From: Linum tenue
Taxonomy: Eukaryota > Streptophyta > Magnoliopsida > Malpighiales > Linaceae
NCBI GenBank assembly: GCA_946122785.1
Contig: CAMGYJ010000006.1
Location: 66,527,676 to 66,591,675 of the forward strand
DNA length: 64,000 bases
Direction of reading: 5' to 3'
In this document: in pieces, positions 44,776 through 53,813 of the stretch
Position numbering within the stretch: position 1 is the first letter of the stretch
Layout: the number at the start of each line of letters is the position of its first letter
The notes under the pieces: model-generated
What the model was told of the DNA's origin: nothing
The model's input: the letters and a program-made list of their open reading frames with translations, nothing else
The model's database searches: none
Program-made: the position numbers and the translations under genes

Positions 44776-45662
44776 CTCAAATGGCAACGGACTAATGCTA
44801 GTGACTAAAAGCACTTAAAACGACTTCAATTTCTTAAAGGTGAGTTACTTCTTAAAAAGAACTTGTTTCTTAAACTTTAACAATAACTTATACTCAGTAA
44901 AATTTCAAAGTAAATAATAAACATTCACTTCAAGTCATAATTCAAACAAGACACGTATCATGCGTACCCTTTACAATCACTCACCTCATTACAATCACTC
45001 TGAATTAATCAGGGTTCCTCGTTTAGGTATCCATGAAATCTCTATCTCCTTTTCATCGTTCCAAAAGCTGCATGTGATTTCCATTACAAGAAAATCAGTT
45101 CCTTACGTACTATAATTCTCTCATTCTTAATCCTCAATCAACCCTTCCCTCGAATCAATTCCCAATAGCCACGTGAGTACCATCCTTTGGAGTGGGCAAT
45201 TTATTCAAATTGACAAACCCATTTAACGTACAAAGCAGCTGCTAGCCAATCACCAACAGGCTTACCTTGCTAATAAGGCCATGCGGATGGAGGCTGGAAC
45301 TCTGGGGGTTCTCGAGGGAAAGAGGAGGGTCGACGGAGGGCTGGCGCTGCTGCTACCTTTGGTCGCGCGGCTGTTGGCGAGAGCGTGGAAAAATGTTGGG
45401 GGGTGGTGGCGTTGCCCGGCTGCTGCGGCTTCGTCGATTCATCTGTTCCTCTCAAACCAATGCTTTCGTGAATCCCCTTCGCTAAGCTCTCTCGCGATCG
45501 CATCCGGTTGCGACTGCGGCTGCTTATTCTTGTTGTGGCAGGGTGATGCCGTGATGGTGAGGAGGGGATTTTGTGAGCAGTCGAATAGAAGGGCGGCAAC
45601 TCTGCTTTTGGTTTTCCCTATGGGAATAGAGTGACTTTCTGAGTTGTTCTGTTTAGGGTTGC

Positions 45663-46614
45663 TTTTTTTTTTTTATAATGGTGATGATTATATTAACAAA
45701 AGAAAAAAGGAGTACCAAGTACACAGCCACTGCAAACCAAAGAAAGAAAAAGCTGGCACAAGAATTGCAAGCGCCAAGAGGAGCTAGGCAAACCAAGATG
45801 CCCCTGCTCACTCAGAACGAAAAAAAAGGAAGTAAAAAAGAAAATGAAGAAGGACAGCAAACACAACAGACAACAGCAAAACAGCATACAAAGTCCAGGA
45901 AAGGAAGCAACAACATCATGAGTCCACGCAATCACATGACAACAGCAACACAGCAGCGCAGCAGCGGATCGCAAGCCGCACCAACCACAACAGCAGCGGA
46001 AGCCCACAGAAAACCGACCATCAGCAACACAGCAGCGTGAACCATCACTGATTCCGACCAGGCCACATCCATTGCAACCCTTGCGATCTGCTGATCTTGC
46101 CATGAGCCACTAGCCATTCAACAATTGCATACATCGTCTTCCTGAGAACCGAGGAAGCAGGGAGAGCTTTGTCTTCGAACAGTCGGTGGTTCCTCTCCAG
46201 CCATACCTGCCAGCATACCGAGTGTAGGGCACAATAAGCAATCCATTCGAGTGTATCAGAAGGTTGCTCCGCCTTCCAATTGCGAATGATGCTGACGATA
46301 TCACCGCAAGGATCCAACTCAATGTTACACTTCTCTTTCATCTCATTCCAAATACTTCTCGTGTACTCACATCCCGCCAGCAAATGATCTATGGATTCCG
46401 AGTCTTTTAGACACAAACAACATCTGTTCGCCATTGACATTCCTCTTATCTGAAGATTATCGAGGGTGAGGATTCTTTTGTGCGCGACAGTCCACAAGAA
46501 TGCATTGATCTTCGACGGGATACATTTTCTCCAAACTGAGTCAGCCGGGAACTCCGGCAGCCCCGGGAACAGATTGCTAAAAGTGCCGGTTGGAATAAAA
46601 ATTAATGGTCTCAA
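45663..46614 (-). mobile_element. 5'-truncated LINE fragment with poly(A) tail
   Basis: On the minus strand 46614-46045 encodes a zf-RVT domain: VWRKCIPSKINAFLW, RILTLDNLQIRG, CCLCLKDSESIDHLLAGC and RSIWNEM, then AYCALHSVCWQVWLERNHRLF, ending at a stop. A 3' UTR follows and ends CACCATTATAAAAAAA, with the A tail seen as T12 at 45663-45674. The 3' end matches that of the LINE at 9540-12875, so both belong to one lineage. A target duplication was not identified. Reverse transcriptase is missing. Confidence 0.8.
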
Positions 46615-47034
46615 TTACTCGGGTCTTGATTATAGGACAAGGCTTGGTTCGATTCAAGTTTTAGTTCGTCGATTCAATCCACACATTTATTATGGGTTGA
46701 ATCCAAACTAAAAATCGGGGTGTTACAGTACGTCTCCTCATAATTAATGTCATGTTTCCTTATCATTCTTTTATAAAGTTTTTGGTTGACATTGTGAGAT
46801 TTCCGATGTGGTTTTTTTCATCTTTCTGGCCTGCTTCATGAGAGTTTTGGTGTGCATGGTTGCACAAATTTCTAATATGCTTCAGGGAACTTGTGGTCAG
46901 CTTTATGAGATTTTTTGTCTATTCCAGAAAACTTGTAGTAAACTTTGTGGTATGCTTTCTATATGCTTCATGAAACTTGTGATAAGTTTTATAGAAAGAA
47001 AACATCAATACTTACTTGCACTCACAAAAACAGT

Positions 47035-47220
47035 ACTCTTCCAAACAATTTGCCTTCAAATTTTTGGCATTTTGTTGTAATGCAAGCAACTCATATGATA
47101 AACATATTTCCTACTCCTTTTTTCCACACTAACACACCTTTTGAACAATTATACAACAAACCACTAAATCTAACTCATCTTAGAGTTTTTTTGTTGTTTA
47201 TCTTATGCATCTACGATTAA
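47035..47220 (+). pseudogene. Ty1/copia integrase fragment
   Basis: A plus-strand frame reads LPSNFWHFVVMQATHMIN, then PFEQLYNKPLNLTHLRVF. This is the copia integrase C-terminal signature (L-P-x-x-F-W, T-x-Y-x-x-N-R, T-P-Y/F-E-x-L, H-L-R-V-F-G). Upstream and downstream frames are unrelated or broken. An old relic. Confidence 0.6.
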
Positions 47221-47319
47221 AGCAACAAGGACAAAGCTTAATGCAATAGTTGAACCATATGTTTACCAAGACATCCTCCTGGTATTGAAGGTTTTAGGTA
47301 ATATGGCTCAGACTACACA

Positions 47320-48345
47320 TCCTGATTGACGGTGAACTATAACCGACGATAAGGTGTAGCATAGGGTAAACAAGTAATAAAAATATCAAACCACGGGTCT
47401 CCTATGTGTACCTTACTTCGGGTTAGGTTTCGTTATCTAACCAACCTAGAATAGTGATTAAGAAACTAACCTAACCACTACCCTAGCTAATTACAAGTGA
47501 TGAAGCTCTCTTAGGTTTGTATCTCCCTAGTTCTATTGTTTGGATCGATGTTGAATACTATCCTAGCTCAATCGATTAACTACCCTACTGTTATGAGATC
47601 GACTCACTCGGGATTGACCCAGAACGGCGAAGTGATGGATGGTAAGGTGCTCTATTCATCCTAGGGATTCATATGTCGTTAGGAGATCGATTGAATCAAC
47701 TCACTTGTTGATTACCCGAATGATATATGATAGGAGTGGCCCGATGATGTCAATTATGGGCGCTAAGGGGATTATCTCCCTCGTAGGTCAAAAGCTCAAT
47801 TGACTTGAAGTGGAATACAAAATCATGCAATCCTTGAAAACATCCATCAAATAGATAAATTCATCAATCAAACATAGAATTTGTCACATACATCAACATT
47901 AAACCAAAATCTAAACCTAGGGTTCATCAACCTAAGAGAAAGAGGTATAGTTCATAGAGGAGATGAGAGAGATTACAAAATTGCTCAAGATCTTCATATT
48001 CTGCATATTGTAGGCTTGAATCCTTGACTTGAAGATCAACCCAAGTCTTCAATTAAGCTCCAATATCACTCTAGAACTCCTCTTAGGTATTTGGGGTCGA
48101 AACCCTAGAGAGAGAACCAAGTTCTCCTCCCAAAAACCAGCTTCATTTTCTCACTCCCACAAGTTGCCTTTTTATACAGCCTGATAGCCAATTTTAAGGC
48201 CTGGATCTCACGGCCATAACATCGGACTCCCAGTCGTGATCTCATCCAAAAGCGCATAGTGTTTGTTGTCGTTTTAGTCCAATGTCACAGTCAACTGGAA
48301 ATTGTCAAGGTCTGGTGACCGTAACAATTGATCTGCCAGCGAGAC
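47320..48345. other. possible outer LTR-like segment, left part
   Basis: Not coding. Minus-strand TATAAAAAGGC near 48170-48180 and a long downstream leader-like region resemble an LTR or promoter facing left. The gypsy element at 48346 interrupts it; the continuation would be 52338 to about 52600 (CAATTTTCACACCCCGGGC...). No clean outer ends were found. Confidence 0.3.
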
Positions 48346-48735
48346 TGGTAGACATTTAGTACTTTTCTATTTATGAGGATTTGATTGTTAAGAATTGTTT
48401 ATGTGGGTTTGAATTGAGGATGGGTTAAGATTAATAAGTCAGGGTAGTGATAGGTAATTGTATTTTAGTACGTAAACTATGATGCTACGTAGAAATGGGT
48501 AAGCAAAGATTATAACCCTAAACCTACTTTGATCACTCTCTCTCAATTTCCCCTTGGCCGCCGAGCCTTCTCCCTCCTTTTCCCCTGCTGCCGCTCGGCA
48601 GTTCTTCTTCTCCCTCTCTTCCTTCGTGCAACCCCCAAATCCCCCTTTCTTTCATCACTCAGTTCCTAGGATCAACCCCTAGTTGATCCCCATAACCTAA
48701 TCCCTAGATAGAGCTCTGATCTTGGAATTCTATCA
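48346..48735 (+). repeat. 5' LTR of the gypsy-type element
   Basis: Begins TGGTAGACATTTAG (the right copy has TGATAGACATTTAG) and ends AATTCTATCA. TG...CA ends; the unmutated copy has TGATAGA/TCTATCA inverted termini. Contains a CT-rich stretch CTTCTTCTCCCTCTC. Confidence 0.9.
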
Positions 48736-48737
48736 TT

Positions 48738-48750
48738 TGGTATCAGAGCC
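48738..48750 (+). promoter_or_regulatory. primer-binding site (tRNA-iMet)
   Basis: TGGTATCAGAGCC is complementary to the 3' end, CCA included, of the initiator tRNA encoded at 17761-17832 in this same window. Confidence 0.9.
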
Positions 48751-48787
48751 CGATTCCTGGGTTCGTGATCTAGCAAAGACGATCGAG

Positions 48788-50100
48788 ATGGTGCTGACGA
48801 AGTCCATGGCCGCTGCTAAGAATGCTGCTATGGCCAAACAAACCGTGGAGGCTGCCGCGGGACTGTCGGAGGGTACCAAGGAGACGGCGGCGAAGGCGCC
48901 ACCCCCACCGAAGGCTGCACAGGGGCGGCCACCACTTTCGTCACCGAGGGTGCAGGTGGACGGCGAGCTGGAGGACCTGACTGAGCAGGAGACGGCGTCG
49001 GTCAGTCTCGGCGATCTCGTGACTATGATCGCGGAGGAGCGCCAGGCAAGGTTGGAGGAGACTAGGCGGATGGAGCGCAGGCTCGATGACTTTCAGGCCA
49101 TGCTGGTGGCGATGCACGGCGAGAGGCGGCCCGGACCACGTGGCGCGAATGGCGAGGAGGGGGCGCGCCAGGAGGAAACCGCGCCGGCGGAGCCAGGCGC
49201 GACGACATTGACGGCGCCTGGCATGGCGGCGATGGCGGCGGGCGGCAGGGCACGGCGCGGCGGGCGGCGCGGGTCCGAGCGCGGCGGTGGGGGCGGCCTC
49301 GGTCGTGGAGCTGGCGCCGCTGCTGCCGGAAGGCATGGAGGACCCAACGGCCAATCGGGAACGGCCGGCCCATGGGCCACTAGGTCGGGGTGGCGGGACT
49401 GGGCTTTTACCTACGTCGACGGAGATGACCCAAGAAATGGCGGCCCGCAAGGGAAAGGCCAAGGTGACGGGCTACGGCAGTGGGCCATATGGCTCGATGA
49501 GTCGGTCCGATCCAGTGGGGCAGCTTAATGAACCGTAGGGGCTGGGCTGGCTCAGCATGGATCAGGAGCAGCTCGAGGAGGAGCTCAGATTGGCGGACCA
49601 GGATGCATTATGTGCCGATCTGGCCCTAGAGGGAGTTTACATGGGCCAGAACCAAAATTCGGGCCGAGCTACACGCGTCGGGCCACGCCAAGAGGAGCAG
49701 GCCTGGTTTGGCGGAGCTGGGCTGAGGGAGCGGCCTGGCGGGGCGTGCCCAGCAGGGATCGACCGAACCGCATGGGACCGGATCGGGGCGAGCTGTCGGT
49801 TGGGTCGGTTCGGTTAGGGGCGAACTGGGTCGAGGCGGACCGTTTTGGGTCACACCGGGATGGACCGATGCGGGTCGGATCGGGTCTGGTTGGGCTGGCT
49901 GGGGGTAAAACCGGTTCGATCCGCCACACGGGGGAGCAGGTAATGTGGGCCTAAACTGCTGGCAAGGGCCGTATGGGCCTGGAGGAGCGACTGGGCCACC
50001 AGTTCGAGGGGACTCAAGCAGTTTTGGACATGGAAGGGGCTCCCAGTTTTATCAGAATCACCCAGGCGGGGACCCTGGCTATGACAGGTATGGTTCGTAC
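48788..50100 (+). pseudogene. gag N-terminal region, broken
   Basis: Starts MVLTKSMAAAKNAAMAKQ and is GC-rich, with a coiled-coil-like segment (LVTMIAEERQARLEETRR) and a long Gly/Arg/Ala low-complexity stretch. The frame changes at about 49290-49540 (the continuing frame has PLLPEGMEDPTANRE and EMAARKGKAKVTG) and again after 49817. It leads to PGYDRYGSY at 50080-50100, where an insertion interrupts gag. Confidence 0.6.
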
Positions 50101-50101
50101 C

Positions 50102-51027
50102 TTATAAAGCACCAGGGGGTGCTTTTGATCAGAATACGCATCTCACACACACAATCGAACGATAGATGATGGATAGGTAGAATTCTCGCCACAATCGAGG
50201 TGATTAATCGATTGATAAGAGAACTTGCTAAACGATTCTGGAATCCACTCAGAATAGCTTCACAAGGGTCTTGTAATTAGCTAAGGAATCCACTCGTAGC
50301 TAATGACAATGGGTAAACTCTCGAGACGCAACTCAAGAACTCAAACACTCGGTTTGTATTCAATTCAATCAACTCTATCCTTTACAACGTGAGAATGAAA
50401 GCTATTTAAAGACAATAAAATCCTAATACAAACCTAATAGAGCTATGAAACAATTATGGTAAAAACAAACTCTAAAAAGGACTCAAAATTCGGCCATAAA
50501 CTTCCTTTTTTGGCGCACAAGTAAGCTGCCCGCAAAACAGTCAAAATGCAGCTTTCGTACTAACTTCGCGCCTTTTGTTCGAGGCCTTCCCGAACTCCAA
50601 TCCTTCATCCAATTCCTTCCCTTTGTACATTAACATACCTAGTTTCATGTTGTGGAAGCCTTTTGACTTGAATCAGATCCATACTCCTCGAATTAAGCTC
50701 CAAAGTAGGCTTCACAACACAGTTTTCTGCCTTAGTCATTTTCTGGCAGTTTTCTAGTTTTGAGGTAGCAACTTTGAGCCCTTGGAAAACAACCTTAATG
50801 ACATCATCTGGATCCACAAAGCATACCATTGGAAACATGACAACTTTCTCTATAAAACAAGCCCTTAAACTAGAATTTCCAACAAGCCAATTAAGAGAAC
50901 CATGCCTCCAAAGTATGTACCCTGAACACGGATTTTTACTTAGCCAAATTCTACCTTTCTTCTTCCCAACTTTGTTAGCTTCTTCGTCAAATAAATTAAA
51001 CGTGTATAATGGACCATTTGGGATCAT
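50102..51027. mobile_element. ~0.9-kb insertion splitting gag
   Basis: Gag reads GDPGYDRYGSY just before 50101 and resumes QYHPAYDGADGMVFRAKPP from about 51027; between them is AT-rich DNA unlike the GC-rich gag. The minus strand has a 140-codon frame (50605-51027) with PDDVIKVVFQGLKVATSKL and MDLIQVKRLPQHETRYVNV that I do not recognise. The insertion's own ends and target duplication are not clear; GGTTCGTACC at the left and TCAGTACCACC at the right are the joins. Confidence 0.5.
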
Positions 51028-51029
51028 AT

Positions 51030-51908
51030 CAGTACCACCCTGCTTATGATGGAGCTGATGGAATGGTCTTCCGAGCCAAACCCCCTACCATTGAATTTCC
51101 AAAATTCAATGGCCAGGAGGATGCCGAGCTATGGTTGTATGCAGCTGAACGGTGGTTTCGAAACCACCCTATACCGGAAGAGCGAAAGGCGCATCTGGCG
51201 TCTTTCTATTTGGAAGGGAAGGCATTGCAGTGGTGGGAATGGATGGAGAGGTCCTACACGGCGGCAGAGACCTTGATCACATGACCGATGTTCCAGGAGG
51301 AGCTCCGCTACCAGTTCGGTAAGGCGGTGGGATGGGCCCTAGAGCAGCTAGTCAAGCTGAAGCAGACGGGATCAGTGGCGGATTACCGCGCAGAGTTCTT
51401 CAAGCTGGGCAATCAATGTCGCGGAGTGCCCGAGGATACATTGATAGGTCTGTGTATGGCAGGCCTAAAGCCGGAGATCGCTGATGCAGTCCGGGTCTTT
51501 GAACCGGATTCCTTGAAGTCTGCCTTTCGACTTGCAGGTTACAAGGAAGAAGAGCTCGCTAGTTGGAGGAACACTGTAGGTCGCTACCAGCGGCCGAGCA
51601 GGTCCTGTAGTAGCAGTGGAGCGGGAGGAGTTGGAGCCGGGACAGGCGCGGGCGCTGGAGGTCCCGCCGTCAGGCCTACGGGAACGGCGGCAGTCAGGGG
51701 AGGGGTGCAGCCACCGCCCAAGGGATTTGTACGTCTTTCCCCGATCGAGATTGAACAGAAGAGGCGTGAAGGCAAATGCTTCAATTGCGACGAACGCTTC
51801 ACCATAGGGCACAAGTGTGCTCGACCAGATTTGATGATGCTCGTCGGAAGGTGGGAGGACGAGGCGGAAGAGGAGGCAGGTGCGGCGGACGACAAGGTGG
51901 AAGACTAG
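51030..51908 (+). pseudogene. gag capsid and zinc-finger region
   Basis: Typical plant gypsy gag: PPTIEFPKFNGQEDAELWL, AAERWFRNH, KAHLASFYLEGKALQWWEW, then FQEELRYQFG, RAEFFKLGNQC and GLCMAGLKPEIADAVR, and the zinc finger CFNCDERFTIGHKC near the end. A TGA at 51282-51284 sits where tryptophan is expected (before MFQEELR). The frame ends at TAG 51906-51908, a short way before the purine tract. Confidence 0.8.
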
Positions 51909-51945
51909 CAACCTTGGGGACAAGGTTTTTTTGAAGGGAAGGGAA

Positions 51946-52337
51946 TGATAGACATTTAGTACTTTTCTGTTTATGAGGATTTGATTGTTAAGAATTATTT
52001 ATGTGGGTTTGAATTGGGGATGGGTTAAGATTAATAAGTCAGGGTAGTGATAGGTAATTGTGTTTTAGTACTTAAACTATGATGCTACGTTGAAATGGGT
52101 AAGGAGAGATTATAACCCTAAACCTACTTTGATCACTCTCTCTCTCTCTTTCCCCTTGGCCGCCGAGCCTTCTCCCTCCTTTTCCCCTGCTGACGCTCGG
52201 CAGTTCTTCTTCTCCCTCTCTTCCTTCGTGCAACCCCCAAATCCCCCTTTCTTTCATCACTCAATTCCTAGGATCAACCCCTAGTTGATCCCCATAACCT
52301 AATCCCTAGATAGAGCTCTGATCTCGGAGTTCTATCA
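51946..52337 (+). repeat. 3' LTR of the gypsy-type element
   Basis: Near-identical to the 5' LTR; begins TGATAGACATTTAG, ends AGTTCTATCA. Differences include GTATTTTAG/GTGTTTTAG and CTCTCTCAATTT/CTCTCTCTCTCTTT. The few differences over 390 bp indicate a fairly recent insertion. Confidence 0.9.
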
Positions 52338-53295
52338 TAGACGTGCAAACTCTTCTGGTTTTGGCAATTTTCACACCCCGGGCTCAATTGTCATGGCCCA
52401 GAGGTCGTGACAATTACGCCCAAACCATGAAATTGGCCTTTTCTTCACTTTTTGGTGCTTTTCGGCTTCCAATCGTCCCACAACTCGTCCTCCACTTTCC
52501 CAATATATACTAGGGCCTAAAATATAACAAAAAGAAGCACAACCTAGCGTAAAATAGGTCAGGGGCGATAATTACCAAGTCAAACGGTCAAAAAATGAAG
52601 GGTAAAATATATATAATAACAAATCTCACTAATACAACCTCACTTCTCACTCATTCTTCATTTCTAAGGATATTTTCTTTCATTAAACAACTTCCCTTTC
52701 ATCTAATATAGGAACTAGCATTGGGCCCGGCCCGTTGGCCGGGTAATGCACAAAATTCTCCAGCAATACGACTAAAGCAATTTGAAATCTTAATCCACCC
52801 ATTTCATCAATAAGCAGTGTTCATTACTCATATGATTTATCTCTAATTTTCTATTATGAATTATGTTGTAAGGCATGAAGGTAACATAGCAAAAGAATAG
52901 ATAAATCCATGAAATAAAAGCTAACACATAACTTGAAACAACCTGGGAAGCAATATGCCTAAAAGTTGCCGCATCATAGTTACAGGAAATTGAAATTGAT
53001 ACTGTCAAACCTTATACACATACTGGTTACTGCCAAGAAAAAAAAAGAAATTGTAACTTGGACTTGTGACAAACACATGGAAAATAAATTGGTGATAATA
53101 TCAACCAAACAGCTCCATACCATTTCAACATCAAATTCCTATTGTCATTGGATAACAATAAACCAAACTATGTACAATTTAAAGCTTCAAACTTGGTAAA
53201 TATCGAAGAATCCAGAATCAACCCATAAATGAGCAACATAATACTAAATATAAGGTTCAGAATATGGCCTTAACAAAATAAAGCTTCTGCCAATA
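52338..53295. other. intergenic, no gene seen
   Basis: The first ~260 bp may be the right part of the LTR-like segment interrupted at 48346. The rest is AT-rich 3' flank of the minus-strand fragment that follows. Confidence 0.4.
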
Positions 53296-53813
53296 CTAAT
53301 TGTCTTCCTTAGAGTCACAATCAACCTCATTTTTCCTTTCCAATCTACTTGAGACTGTCCCTCCAAGTTTCTCAGCACTTGAATTAGTGTTGCTGATCTC
53401 CTTCAAAATAGGAGCTTCCTCTATGAGGGATTTACTTGAGGCGTCAGTCACTTGCTAGAATAAAATTAGAGAAAAATAGAGTATCAAAACATGAAAATAA
53501 TTTGCTCTATTTACCTAAATGAACTTAAGGACAACTGAAGTATTCTTCACTTACCCCAAGAGGATCATGATCCACTCTTACCACATAATATTCGGCTTGA
53601 GGATTCATGAAGTTGAATTCAGTAAGCTTAACATGTAATTTAAGTGTCATATTAATGACTTGCATGATCTGTTGAGGTATATGTTCTTTCTTTCTCTGGT
53701 TTTCTTGGAATAAGACATCAGCCATTACTCCAAAAAGACGCAAGCCATTATGCTCCAAAATGGCAAAATCAGCTTCACCACGATCATCTTAGAAATGGAG
53801 CTGCACTCTATAC
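53296..53813 (-). pseudogene. RPA1-like OB-fold C-terminal fragment
   Basis: Two minus-strand exon-like blocks, 53813-53555 and 53454-53296, join in phase by GT-AG. The first reads YRVQLHF, stop, DDRGEADFAIL, then RLFGVMADVLFQ, EHIPQQIMQVINMTLKL and HVKLTEFNFMNPQAEYYVVRV. The pattern (YR-x-x-x-x-x-x-D-x-x-G-x-A-x-F, later P-x-x-x, then a K-x-T-E-x-N strand) fits the C-terminal OB domain of plant replication protein A 70-kDa subunits. The second block is an acidic/Ser tail ending CDSKEDN. TAA at codon 8 and absence of the zinc-ribbon and N-terminal OB folds mark a fragment. RPA1-like genes also travel in Helitrons; no Helitron end was confirmed. Confidence 0.45.

Larger units (their letters stand above)
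43305..46727. mobile_element. probable solo LTR with nested insertions
   Basis: Starts TGTAACACCCTAACCC and ends ATCGGGGTGTTACA, so TG...CA with a 10-bp inverted terminus TGTAACACCC/GGGTGTTACA. Flanks GGACG and GTACG match at 4 of 5 positions. Without the nested hAT element (43923-44587) and LINE fragment (45663-46614) about 1.8 kb remains, a reasonable size for a plant gypsy LTR. No gag or pol is present between the ends, hence solo LTR. A gene-free degenerate element is the alternative. Confidence 0.5.
48346..52337 (+). mobile_element. gag-only Ty3/gypsy-type LTR element
   Basis: Two LTRs of 390 and 392 bp (48346-48735, 51946-52337) differ by scattered substitutions and a (CT) indel. A primer-binding site TGGTATCAGAGCC lies 2 bp after the left LTR and a purine tract GAAGGGAAGGGAA directly before the right LTR. 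Flanks GAGAC and TAGAC match at 4 of 5. Internal DNA of 3.2 kb encodes gag remnants only; no protease, RT, RNase H or integrase is present. Between the gag stop and the purine tract the phrase GGGGACAAGGTTTTTTTGAA is the usual tail of gypsy pol, so pol was deleted between the gag zinc finger and the pol end. This matches the TR-GAG/LARD idea of non-autonomous elements. Confidence 0.85.

Noticed and set aside
45267..45634. GC-rich overlapping frames (72-117 codons) on both strands
   Set aside because: Inside the probable solo LTR just outside the LINE fragment; no motif, and competing frames on both strands point to composition alone.
48941..49462. Pro/Ala/Arg-rich minus-strand frames of up to 173 codons
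   Set aside because: Shadow frames of the GC-rich gag N-terminus on the opposite strand; no independent signals.
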